Shown: positions 25,401-35,255 of the stretch, piece after piece | Layout: the number at the start of each line of letters is the position of its first letter | How positions within the stretch are numbered: position 1 is the first letter of the stretch | NCBI GenBank assembly: GCA_019096065.1 | Contig: JAGUCH010000006.1 | Span: 2,128,001-2,192,000, forward strand | Reading direction: 5' to 3' | Source of the DNA: Paracyclopina nana | Taxonomy: Eukaryota > Arthropoda > Copepoda > Cyclopoida > Cyclopettidae | DNA length: 64,000 bases | Position numbers and translations under genes: made by a program | Notes under the pieces: model-generated | Seen by the model: only the letters and a program-made list of their open reading frames with translations | Database searches by the model: none | Told to the model about the DNA's origin: nothing

Positions 25401-27247
25401 TGAGAGACTACGACCCGTTGTCAGACAGCCTTGGCATGGACCAATCCAGGTCCTACTTGGGGGGCCGCAGCCTTAGCGGAGGTGCCACGAGCTCTCTGGA
25501 TGGCCATTTACGAGACACTGCCATTAGTGGACTATCAACGGACCCCTACGACATCGACAGGAGCAGATTCCTGGCAAGTCGCAGGTTTGTGGGGATTGGC
25601 CGCCAACCTTTGCAGCAGCCTTGTGTACAGCTTTGAGCGGAATATGGCACTCTACATGCTACTTTTCCTACATTGGGAAATGATCTACTCTGTCCCAACT
25701 TTGCACCAAGTACGAGAGGAAAGCCTTAATGAGCTTTTAGCCTAATTTGGGAGTTCAATTTTCAAGGGCTTTCGACCATGGCGGATATAGCTAAACTGCC
25801 TTAATGGCTAGATATATCTTTTGACAAGGTTCCTTAATTACCCCTTTTCATCAAAATCTCCGATTGGTCAAACTATTTAAAAAAGAGCAACATTATTAAT
25901 TAGTTCCAATTTTGGGGTAACTAGCGAAAAAAACAGCTGGCTGCCTTTTTAATGTATCGCTTACCTCAAGAGAGAGCTCGACCTCCTTCTCGAGAGGATA
26001 TGGTTTTTTTTCAACAGCCACTATGCAATATGTCACAAGGGCTTGAAATCTGATAGCGCTTTCTCATTCTCGCCTTTGCAGCCGTGAAAAGAAGTCACTT
26101 CGCACTTCACACAATTCCGCTCTCAGCTGACAAGGCAGTTTAACCCGTTGGCAACATGGCCATATACGACGTTGCTTTCTTTAAAAAACATCACCACCTC
26201 AGCAGCTTTTTAAACGTAGTTATCGCGATGCTATGCTGTAACTTGAACTTTTGCACGGAAATGCTCGCCATAAACATGAAGGAGTTTCCGGGTGCCGTAA
26301 AACTGACACGAACGGCGGACCTAAACTGGCTAATCCTCTCCTACAATGCAAGCGGCTAATGAAGGCGAATTTCCACTTGCAGTCGGCCATTGCTTCGCCG
26401 ATCCAGCGTCGGAGGACTGGGGACTACGGACGGCCTCGCTACGCAGAGTTTTGATCCCACTACGAGTAGCGGCCTCGGATATAGCAGTAACCACCTGACC
26501 TCGACGGCCTCGAGCGGCGGCCATGCCATGGGCACCACGAGAAGGGCCTACTCGTCGATGAGCGGCCGCTACCCCCGATCCTGGCACCCCTCGCCGTTCG
26601 CCTCCGACGACGACGCGTCCTCGGACGAGCCCCAGTTTTATAAGGAGGAGAAGAAGAACCGCATCAAGATGGAGATCGCGCGGAGACGGCAGCAAATCGA
26701 GGAAAACGCCTCGCTCCACGACGAGTTGACGAGGCTCGCGAAATTGCGCGAGACCGCGGAGATCAGCGACCGGTTAAACCTCAACGCCTACGGCACCTCG
26801 CCGATGAGCCCGGCCATGGCGGCCGCGGCCGCGGCTGCCGGCGTCGTGACCTCCAACTCAGCCGGAACCTCGGTGCTCAAGTCGGTGGACGAGATCCTGA
26901 GGTCGTCGGGCTTGGACCACCTGAGCCATCACCACCACCACCACCCGACCTCAACCACCGACCTCTACGGGACGCACTCGGCCACTTCGGGATACGGCGG
27001 AGTGGTGGCTGATTTTTCGCCCATCAATTCAGACATGATGGACAGCCATCATCGAAATACCACGTACCGATCTTCTTCTGCGGATCCCACCTTTGGAAGC
27101 TATGGAGGAGGAGGCTATGGCAGCTACATGACGACGACTATGGCAGGGTCATCTGACCCCTACGGAGGCAAGTATTCCACAAAATATGGCAGCACTATGG
27201 TGACTGGAGCCCCCACGTCGTCGTCGTCCTTGTACCGCAAATACTGA
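381..27247 (+). CDS. Piccolo/RIM/Fife-like active-zone scaffold, N-terminal and central part (19 exons, 5' partial)
   Basis: Exons by eye: 381-1482, 2572-2736, 3152-3254, 4050-4131, 5874-6968, 7904-8056, 9255-9415, 9814-9932, 10705-10917, 14007-15592, 18155-18236, 18682-18840, 19615-19747, 21525-21679, 21906-22033, 24049-24227, 24798-24933, 25364-25584, 26383-27247. Every junction has GT/AG and the phase carries through all nineteen, giving 6837 nt (2278 residues) to a TGA at 27247; this consistency is the main support. The product is largely low-complexity (Met/Gly, Gln, Ala, Ser). Charged helical stretches lie in the exons at 5874-6968, 24049-24933 and 26383-27247. No membrane segment or signal peptide is seen. 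Known family role: Piccolo, RIM and fly Fife organise vesicle docking and calcium channels at presynaptic active zones. The family call rests on the PDZ-C2 exons just downstream and the KKNRIKMEIARRR-type helix, so it is inference. Start codon and any N-terminal zinc finger lie left of the window. Confidence 0.62.
4132..5873 (+). other. intron, nothing recognised
   Basis: A 1.7-kb AT-rich intron in phase 0 between the 4050 and 5874 exons. No ORF, repeat ends or RNA gene is seen. Confidence 0.45.
5874..6968 (+). CDS. Gln-rich coiled-coil exon of the Fife-like gene
   Basis: This 365-codon phase 0-0 exon lies between acceptor TTTTTTTTGAAG and donor AAAAG/GTAGCT. After about 30 Thr/Ala-rich residues there is a long Gln/Glu/Lys/Leu helix of about 110 residues (heptad-like, with units such as LEQQKLQMQQEHQKQ). 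A Ser/Met/Gln-rich disordered stretch follows. A second charged helix near the end begins at NWRTRERQWELEELDREKQ. Such helices act as assembly and binding surfaces in active-zone scaffolds; that role is inferred. Confidence 0.65.
8057..9254 (+). other. intron, nothing recognised
   Basis: Intron of the Fife-like gene. It contains a short ACGT run (about 8703-8715) and the possible SINE fragment, and no convincing ORF. Confidence 0.5.
9035..9080 (+). other. possible tRNA-derived SINE fragment (B box)
   Basis: GGTTCGATTCC near 9060 matches the pol III B-box consensus fully. A GGGC...GCCC hairpin and an A-box-like TGGGCTGAATTGG lie about 35 bases upstream. No acceptor stem can be drawn. Low support; it lies in the intron between 8056 and 9255. 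Confidence 0.2.
9520..9540 (+). repeat. GCT/CTG microsatellite
   Basis: Seven or so GCT units in a row within an intron of the Fife-like gene. No coding role is supported. Confidence 0.6.
10918..14006 (+). other. large intron
   Basis: This 3.1-kb intron carries phase 1 between the 10705 and 14007 exons. A 34-nt stretch at about 11661-11694 between TTCATAG and GTATGA could be a cassette exon but would shift the phase. Nothing else is recognised. Confidence 0.45.
14007..15592 (+). CDS. polyGln/polyAla exon of the Fife-like gene
   Basis: The acceptor TTCTCTAG ends at 14006 and the donor AATAAG/GTACTG follows 15592, with about 528 codons open throughout. CAG/CAA tracts give repeated Gln runs (about 14080-14600, 14720-14760, 15190-15210, 15330-15380). 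GCN tracts give Ala runs at about 15115-15260. The C-terminal 70 residues form a Gln/Leu/Arg helix (LQLQIADLQRQQQLQNLQ). It joins 18155-18236 in phase 0. The runs are coded by mixed CAG and CAA, which suggests they are maintained as protein sequence and are not a fresh expansion. Confidence 0.68.
15593..18154 (+). other. intron, nothing recognised
   Basis: A 2.6-kb AT-rich intron in phase 0 with short poly-A, poly-T and TA-rich tracts. No gene or repeat ends are seen. Confidence 0.45.
19986..20195. mobile_element. MITE, PIF/Harbinger-like, 210 bp
   Basis: Ends are GGCCTGGTTCACCTGC and its inverted partner GCAGGTGAACCATGCC (15 of 16 matching). TTA is duplicated outside at 19983-19985 and 20196-20198. 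A 3-bp TTA/TWA duplication with GGC-starting ends is the mark of PIF/Harbinger elements. The inside is AT-rich, full of ATATC units, and has no ORF, so it is non-autonomous. It sits in the intron after 19747. Confidence 0.7.
22034..24048 (+). other. intron, nothing recognised
   Basis: A 2.0-kb AT-rich intron in phase 0. Stops are frequent in all frames and no element ends are recognised. Confidence 0.45.
26383..27247 (+). CDS. last exon of the N-terminal/central Fife-like product
   Basis: The acceptor CCACTTGCAG ends at 26382. The exon starts in phase 2 and runs to TGA at 27245-27247. It is much more GC-rich than the flanking introns. It encodes a Ser/Gly-rich segment, then an acidic patch and a basic helix (EEKKNRIKMEIARRRQQIEE, then a leucine-rich stretch), an Ala run, a His run and a Tyr/Gly/Ser-rich tail ending YRKY. 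A weak internal donor after 26486 (AGCA/GTAACC) would have the phase needed to join the PDZ-C2 exons and could mark alternative splicing. Confidence 0.62.
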
Positions 27248-28694
27248 ACATGAGACGACTTCTACTACTACCACTACACTGCAACTGTGAAAAACCATTA
27301 ATTCTTGTTATCAACATCTGCTATCCAGAGAGAGATCATCACCTTTTTGCCTTCTAATATTATATTAATTGAGCTGCTGCGAGTGGATGAAGTTTGTAAG
27401 GTCCCCCAAAGATGATCAGTCGACCTCTATCTTAATCCCCAGTTGCGATTCTATATATAACTGTTGTCTGTTAAAACTACGCAAAATTGCGCCGCGCGGG
27501 ATCGAGGATCGGTCGTGATCAGCAACAGCAGCAAACAACACTATTATTGCTACTACATAAATGCTATACTACTTCTCCTTATCATCATCCATGCTGCGTT
27601 ATTATTAATGTCTAAACTTACTACTACAACACTCTACTAAAAACTCATGATCACACACGAACAAGTATTGCCTCTAAATTGTCATACTCTAAAATATACT
27701 TACTACCTTCACTCATCATTGTTACAACAACAAAAAATACTCCTCTCACACAGCCACCAAAATAACACACCTAACATTCTCTTCTACCCAAGCTATCATT
27801 GAGAAATGTAACAAAATCCCTTTTGAACAATTTCCCCCTTCGCACACAACACACAAATTTAAGGATTGATTGAAATAGAGGGAGAGAGGATTTACCTTGC
27901 CATGATTCAGCTCAATTTTAAAGACAATTGACAGACATGCATATCGATGTACTTCTAGTGGTGGGCTCAAATCTTCTCTCGCTGACAAGCTCGAAAAGAA
28001 AAAGACAAAAACTTGCCCTACCTTGATACACAGAGATCCCCTTTCTTCTTCTTCCTCTTCTTGGCATCATTTCTACACCGTACACCGCTATTTACACGTT
28101 CGAAAATCCGGAAATTTTGCCTGGTAGTTGGTGGTGGTGGTTTTTTGGTCATGATTCGCAGCTTTTTGTGCTTTTTGTTGCATGTCGATTTAATATACAT
28201 CCTTGCTCATCAATGTGATGACTCAGCAGCTATAATCATAAAAGAATTCTATGTTGTAGACCTAGTGCTCATATCTTTTGTACGTGAAACCATTTTTTTT
28301 TTTTTTCAATTTTTATCTTACGTTTTGTTCCTGATGAAAAATTTGTCCTTGCTTTGACCACGAGGAGAATAGAACTGAGTGCTCAGCGATAGCTGACCCG
28401 TTTCGCAACTTTGTTTGGCTTGTCGCGCAACCTTTGCCGTTGCCAAGCGAATTTTCTGTCAAAAGTTATGATTTTCATCAACAGTGGGCAAAATATTCGT
28501 GTTTTCATCTTCTAAAGAACATTTGAGAAAAATTCATCATCTCATTTCACTAGAAGCTTTAAAGAGACACACTTCTTCTATATTTACCCAGCCAGATTGA
28601 TCATTACAAAAAAGCCACATAAAAATAATGTTGAAAACCCGTTCAATTGTTGCTCTATCTTGTGTTTTGATACCCCGCAAAAAAACTACTAAAA

Positions 28695-28708
28695 AATAAA
28701 TGAATAAA
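28695..28708 (+). terminator. candidate poly(A) signals for the 27247-ending transcript
   Basis: Two overlapping-range AATAAA hexamers (28695-28700 and 28703-28708) lie about 1.45 kb after the stop in AT-rich sequence. They are the nearest perfect hexamers I noticed. If used, the short transcript would end before the PDZ-C2 exons. Confidence 0.3.
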
Positions 28709-28976
28709 TGATCTTGGTACAGTGCTAAAGAAATATTTGCAAAAGGCTTTACATAATTTCGTAGCCTTCACATTCAGCCCACCCTTTAAAAACACGTACT
28801 ATTATGGAATTTTGGCTAGGATCTTCCTCTCATGTGATAAAATTCACTGAATTTTAGAATATGCTAGCAGAAAAATTGAGAGGAATTTCAACCAAAGAAT
28901 CCTGCTACTAAAAATCCGCTTAAACGAGAAGAAACAGAACTTGTTATTATATAGCATTTTAATACCCTAAACTAAG

Positions 28977-28996
28977 ATGATGATGATGATGATGAG
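28977..28996 (+). repeat. ATG/GAT microsatellite
   Basis: Six tandem GAT units in the gap between the 27247 stop and the PDZ exons. Confidence 0.6.
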
Positions 28997-29701
28997 AGTG
29001 AAACGTTCATTAAATCCACTACTATTACTACTGTTGAGAAAATGATCTAAAACGAGATTATGATACATTCTACAAATGTCACACTTTCCGAAATTATTGC
29101 CGATTATTACTATACGTCTACGATATGATAGTGTATACTACTATTACAGCATTAATTCTCGTTGATCGCAAAGCATCAAGAGCTACATTTTTCCCTGCTA
29201 CGCTTTGTTTTTCATTCATCATATTGATTTCATTGGAGAACGTGAAAATACACATGACTGTGACAATAATTCTTGGGTAAAAAACGGGAGAAAAGAGTTT
29301 TTGGAATTGACGAGCGCATGATTTATTTTCCTCGTAGTTGCTGGCCTGAATTACGTGTTGGCAAATTTGCACTTCTGCAAAAGTTTCTCAAAGTTCAGAG
29401 AATTGCTTTGAAGAATGGCTTTGAGATACTTTTGCAACTGTGCGAATTTCCCAATCGTGAAATGTTTGTTGTTGTGCTGAATTGGTTGCAATATGGCTAC
29501 ATATATACGTTTGCTGTCTTGAAGCACGTTATTCATGTTATCTGCTACACAATTATCCTATACAGATCGTCTCATGGAAATTGGCATTCTTTAACAATGT
29601 CCGATTTTGGAGGTCGACACACTGTATACAAGCAAAACTCCAGATGTAACTTGGCTTCTTGCACTTGAAGAGCCAAAGAAACCAAAATTGAAATATTTTA
29701 G

Positions 29702-31354
29702 GAAATTTGGTAACGACAATGATTGGCAACAGCACAGCAACAAGCCATTTCCGACAATATCACACGACTCCTCCTCCGTCTCCGGAGCCTGCGGATCACA
29801 GGCAAATCCGGAAAGGCCAATTGAGCAACTATCCTCAGTCATCCCTTCATCAAAGGCGCATTCCAGATGACTACGGAGGTCTCGGAGGGCCAACGCGAAG
29901 GCCAACGCGGCCTCAAAACAATTTCGTTGATGACGAAGGACGGAAAGCTCAAGTAAGAACGTAAGCAAAATAATTGCTGTGTATCTTCACCATCATGTCT
30001 CGTGTCCAATGGAAAATGAAGAAATCTGATAACGCGCATAGATTTTCCCTCTGTTCAACTGATCAAGTCTTTTTTTGTGTCAGGCATCCCATTCTCAAGA
30101 AATGGGCGTTCAGAAACAGCGATTTTCCCACCTCCCTCATCTGAAGACTTTCAATTTGTCCAGAGATTTGACGATTGATGGAAGGAGTCCTTTGGCAACT
30201 GGTAAAATCATTTCCATTGAAGGTTAGACGTGGCATAAATTAACGTGACTTTTAGATGCATTTGGGTTCAGGCTGGTGCACGGGGAAATTCCAGGGACGT
30301 TTGGCAGATATGGTTGCGTGATTTCGCACATTTTCGCGGGCAGCCTCATTGAGACCATAGGGGACATTCACGAAGGTGACGAGGTTGTGCAAATCAACGG
30401 CATCCCCATGGGAGAAAAGTCGGATGAAGAGATCCAGCTTATCGTTGGCACCATCAGGGAAGAGATGGAACTCACCACTCGGAGTTTTTCAACCAAGAAT
30501 CATGCTCAGGTGGAAAGCACGCTGTTGAACGGAGGCCAGAATAGGGCACAAGGTGTGGAGTTCGGTTCAGTGAATCAATGGTGCTTTGAGGAGGAGTCTT
30601 GGCCAGGTCCCAGGACTGGCCAGGTTTCAGCCAAGAAGGCCTTTGAAGATGACGTTGCATTGCTCGCTAAAAGGGGCTACAGAACGACCAATATGATGTA
30701 TGACAAATCGGAAGCTCACGCCTCCTCATCCGGAGTAATCAATACTCCATGGGGAAAAATAGAGCGGAAAGCTCCTCAAAACAAATTGGGCATGATTGAG
30801 CTTCAAATCCTGTTTGACTACAATGCCAATATTCTGTACGTGACGATAATTCAGGCCAAAAACCTCAAGACCATGGGAGGCAACGTGGCCAAGCCAGATG
30901 CTTTCATTTTGGGATATTTGTTGCCTCAGCGGACTCTCAATTCTATGAGAAAGACCTGCTTTGTCATGGAATCCTCATCTCCGTTCTGGAACCAGACCTT
31001 TGTCTATCCTAATTTGACTTTGCGGCAATTGAGGACCAGACACTTGGAAATCACTGCGTGGAGCTACAACAGGAATTTTCCAAACGAATTTCTGGGGGAG
31101 ATCACGTTGGATTTATCAGGTGCGTAGATATACTCTTACTTAATCCGGATTTGGATAGAATAATCATTTCGTACAGATTATGATATGGATTATATCGACG
31201 TGTGTCCTTATTTGTGTTTTCCATTGCAGATCCTTCGTTGCTTGATGAGAAAGGTCATTGGTTCCAGCTTATGGAGGGCCAGCCTTCAAAGCCTTCGGTG
31301 GTGAATGGGCCCACAGTCTCAGCTCACCGATTGGCTTTTATGCATAGATCTTAA
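29702..31354 (+). CDS. PDZ and C2 exons of the Piccolo/RIM/Fife-like gene
   Basis: Four phase-consistent exons: 29702-29952, 30084-30201, 30256-31119 and 31230-31354 (TAA). The first two encode a basic, Pro/Gln-rich linker. The third opens with a PDZ domain (binding loop AFGF, then GSLIETIGDIHEGDEVVQIN) and continues after about 70 linker residues into a C2 domain (GMIELQILFDYNANILYV, YLLPQRT, WNQTFVYP, FLGEITLDLS). The C2 ends in the fourth exon at GHWFQLMEG. Spacing and motifs fit the PDZ-C2A order of Piccolo, RIM and Fife. No second C2 is seen downstream. The first exon needs one leftover base from an unseen upstream exon, so this is either the 3' half of the gene above or a separate unit. 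A possible alternative last exon at 31562 (Lys-rich, about 34 codons to TGA) could not be joined in phase. Confidence 0.7.
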
Positions 31355-32540
31355 GAATGTATACTATGTTACCTTATGGAACGATTCAATGTTTAAAAGG
31401 GCTGCATTTCTTGTTATAGTACTTGCTGATTATAAATGTGAATGTTCTTCATTTTTTAACTTTTCAGTTGTCATTGTAATATCATGACAGCCTCGTGAAT
31501 CTCATTACCTGAGAGAAGCTTCAATTTTATCCTGCCACTTATCGTTTCTCATTTCCTGCAGCGTACTATAAAAAAGGCAAGCTAAGCATAAAGTACGAAG
31601 ATCTTCTCAACAATCGCATTTTTGAATTTAAGCCTGCTGAAAAAGTAGTTCAAGGGCGTAACTGAGAAAGCTTGTCAGATATTTGCCATCATATTGGAAA
31701 CCGATGGGGGCTCTAACAAATTGTCATTTAGCCTTGTGCATCTTTTTGTAATGATCCTCATTTTCAGGTAATTTTCCCTTAAGAAGTCACGTGGCATCTT
31801 AATTCAATATACATACTACATGCTTAGCCATCGTCTTATATTTCAGTATGAGACATTCTACATTGTTGTAGTAAAGTATGCCTCACAACTGTTTTCTTGC
31901 ATAAGTAGTGGTATATATCAAAAACACCTGCTCGGGATTGCGATGAGGCCAATGCAGTCGTAAAAGTGCGATAAACTGAAACACAGTTAGTTTCCTCGTA
32001 TACATTGTGAAAAGTTGTGAAAAATGAACCAGACGCAGCTAGAATTCGATGCTGAACCAGACCTCCGATGGTGGCTGAATATCAAGCCTATCACGCAAAA
32101 TTGTGACGTAAGCTTTTTCACAAGTGTTACTACTACACATTCAATTGCATGCAAACACGCATCGTAAATGGAAGAAAATCTCACGAATATGAGAGCTCAT
32201 AGAGTCAAAGACTCTTTTTTGAGGCACTCGAAGCGATGACATTTGGCTGAAAATGGAAGAACTAGGAGTAAAGGGATTTCATTTTATGTGCCATTCCTAT
32301 TTGTGTCCTTCTTGGAATTTTTATTTCACATTTCCTTGCAAAAGCTGACATTGAAATATTGTCACCTGCCCAACTTGTAAAGTCTTCAGCATAACATTAT
32401 GGGAGCTCAGATGTGCATTGAAATGTCTTTTATACCGTATATGCAACATTTTTGTCAACTTGGCGGTGGGTTCACTACATACGGCAGTGAAGCGAAAATC
32501 CCTGTATTTTGCTGAGATTTGGCGTGCGCTCGCATCTACC

Positions 32541-32596
32541 GTACAATAATGGCTTTTATTTCGTCACATGTGAAGAAGTAATATCCATTATTGTAC
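32541..32596. repeat. short perfect inverted repeat
   Basis: The 12-base arms GTACAATAATGG (32541-32552) and CCATTATTGTAC (32585-32596) surround a 32-base loop. It may be a foldback remnant. Confidence 0.5.
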
Positions 32597-32633
32597 AGTT
32601 GGCGACTTGAGAATTCCTTCTTCAATAAAAAAA

Positions 32634-32705
32634 GTCTTGACCGGGAATCAAACCTGGGTCTTCAGAGTGAAAGGTCTGCATGCTACCATTGTACTATCAG
32701 AGTTC
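32634..32705 (-). pseudogene. tRNA-Glu-like pseudogene or tRNA-derived SINE head
   Basis: The 72-base - strand segment has a good A box (TAGTACAATGG) and a near-perfect B box (GGTTTGATTCC). Its anticodon arm CAGA...TCTG encloses CTTTCAC, that is, a TTC (Glu) anticodon. It is followed at once by a run of seven T, the pol III stop. The two acceptor strands (GAACTCT and TCAAGAC) do not pair, so it should not be a working tRNA. A decayed gene or the head of a SINE are both possible. Confidence 0.5.
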
Positions 32706-33149
32706 ACATACTCTGCAGCATTTTCTAGCATATTAAAAATTGATTACTTTCCATTTCAAGGTAGCCTTCCCAATAAACTCCTATTTCTCATTTTAGAAAA
32801 GTCTTCCAAAATACCTTTTATTTAAGCAAAGTCTGCAGAAGACCAATTTTTTTTTCAAGTTTACTTTGCAAAAAACTTAAATTGGTCTTGCTAAAAAATC
32901 GAAGCATAAGGAACAAGCCAAATTCGCAAATTCGTCATTTTGGTGCTTTTTGGAATTTTTTTTGGCTAAATATCCCTCTAAATATCTGGTTACCCTTCAA
33001 GTGCTTAGTTCTTGCTGGAGATGCGCGCGCGCGATTGACCGCAAAGTTTTACCTGCAAACGAGCTATCATTTTTAAGGCCAATTTAATTTGTAAATTAAT
33101 CAATTTTTAGCACTTAACAGTGCCATTGGGACTTTTAACCGTCACGAAG

Positions 33150-33326
33150 CTGACAAAAATGTCAATACTGTCCTGATGACTCGTCCATATAGGGTTTTTC
33201 GCTCATTCGTAGTAAAATTCCAGATCACTCGTGGCTTCGCCACTCGATGATCTTTCATTTGACTACTCATGAGCGAAAAACCCTATATGGACTCGTCATC
33301 AGGACAGTATTGTTACATTTTTTCAT
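33150..33326. repeat. foldback (long inverted repeat) element
   Basis: A stretch of about 43 bases from 33164 (AATACTGTCCTGATGA...) recurs as its reverse complement ending at 33311, with only a few differences. Weaker pairing continues outward, and a second nested hairpin (GATCACTCGTGG / CCACTCGATGATC) lies in the middle. There is no ORF. It looks like a non-autonomous foldback or MITE. The duplication at its ends is not clear. Confidence 0.6.
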
Positions 33327-35255
33327 GATTGCAATTATAGAGCTGCGTTGTTTTTGCACTGTTGCAATCTTCTCAATCAAAAGTTTCTAGTTACTTTGGG
33401 TTGTTGTTCTTGAGAACATCTATACTTATGCTTGGAGTAGTTGTTGCTAGCGCAAAAAAGCTGAAAAGTCTCAAGAGCTGAGGAGCTGGGTATGCTCTCA
33501 TTTCCATATGTTTGTTGCCACACTTTGATCCAACATAGACCGAAGAATCAAACGGAGAGCAGAAAAGAGAGGAATTCAGGTAGCTTTGAGTGACCAAGCA
33601 ACCTCCATCATTCAAGCTTGCTTTCTTCAATTAATGGTGTACAAGAAGTGCTATTGAGTTGCCTAACCTACGTACGAAAGGATAACGCATATCCCATTTA
33701 GAATGGTTGATGATGTGGCATTCGTGCGCGCGCGCGCGCGGTAAGCCTCAAAAGAGGCTACGCGAGAGGTCTCTTCGATTGCTGCTACAAGGGTTTCTTG
33801 AGGACAAAAGTTTCTCCTTTTTATGTCAATAAAAGAGGGGGCTGTTTGGCTGTCAGTTGTCACCTCTAACCTCAAGAAGCAGACCGAATGAGAAAGGTGG
33901 GAAAACGTGGTACAACATTCATGATAGATGTGAGCTCGCAGTAGGCCCCCACAATAACACAGAAGAAGATGAAGAAGAGAAAGCTCTGACGTCACCGTGG
34001 CCGGCTCGACCTGACAGCTGGCTCGTTGGTCTTGCGTTGGTCTGTATTCATGAAGCAGCAGCAGCAGCCAGCGTTAGAATTGTAAGCAGTCGTTATTGAG
34101 GAGCCGTTCCGGCAACAGCTTGTTACTTAAGCATGAAGGCCGAGATTTGCTTAAAGTGCTTGACATCTCCGCTATAATTAGTGCAATTGCTACCTGACCG
34201 AAACGGGTGACATTTGGATGACTTTCATCAATGCTGCTCGCCTCTTATAGCCATCTTGTGAGAAGCTATGATGGAAAATCTTGCATCGGAGCACCCGACG
34301 ACAATCTCACAAGCAAATGAGAACTTCAGCGGTAGAGCTAATTTGTCAACGTCACGATCTTCAAAGGTAAAACGATCGAGGATAGATATATTCTAGCTCG
34401 TGAAAGTTGGAGGATAATTCTTAGAAACGTATCCTGATTCGAAGCCAATATATCCAGCAAGCAGGGAACGAGCTTTGTTATTGAAAAAAGAGCACAAAGC
34501 TCTCGCTTGTGCCATGGTAGCTTCGAAGGTCAGCTTACCAACACCCACTCTCAGAAGCGAGGAAATTATAGCGTGGCGTTGGCTTTGGCAGGGCAATTTC
34601 CTTCCCCAATATGCATTTGGGCAAAATTAATGGAGTGAAAGCGCAGCAGAGTGTCAAACGAATAACCAACTTTCCTGCAATTAATCCTGAATGGACGCTA
34701 GCAGCTAATAAAGTTGATCTTTTCAGAAGGAACACATTTGTTGCATTTGCTACTCGTATAGTATCATGAGGGCACCAAATGCTTGCGAGAGGTTGTTCAT
34801 GCATATAATATAAAACTAAGATCATTATATAGGCTCAATTTCCTCTTCACTTAGTAGCATAATGGAAAGTTTTATTCATCACTGATGCTGAAACTTGTGC
34901 TGCTCGAAGATAATTGAATTGAGGCCTCACGTAAGGTGGCAGCTGTTCTCCTGAAGAGCTTTATTCAATCTCGTGCTTCATTCTGAAGACAGGAAAGGCC
35001 TAATTGCTCCTCATTAGTTCTCCGCAATGAAGCCTTGCATACCAACTAACTCGCACAAAATTCCAAGGGCAAAGAAGCTTCCTTTTTGCACAAATATGGC
35101 CCTGGAAAATAAAAGACAGATACATCGTATTCCTCTATTTTAGAGGCCATGCAAAAGAGAAACATCTGTGCTTACTTGCACGAGCGAACTGCACTTTCAT
35201 ACATATGCTGCAGTGTAGCAGTACACATTGTGGTTGCACAGCATAAGTACTCACA

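Larger units (their letters stand above)
31355..35255. other. intergenic gap
   Basis: A 3.9-kb gap between the PDZ-C2 exons and RUNDC1. It holds a tRNA-like pseudogene (32634-32705), a short inverted repeat (32541-32596), a foldback repeat (about 33150-33326) and a GC dinucleotide run at about 33727-33740. A CRE-like TGACGTCA lies near 33988. No coding region is supported. Confidence 0.5.
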
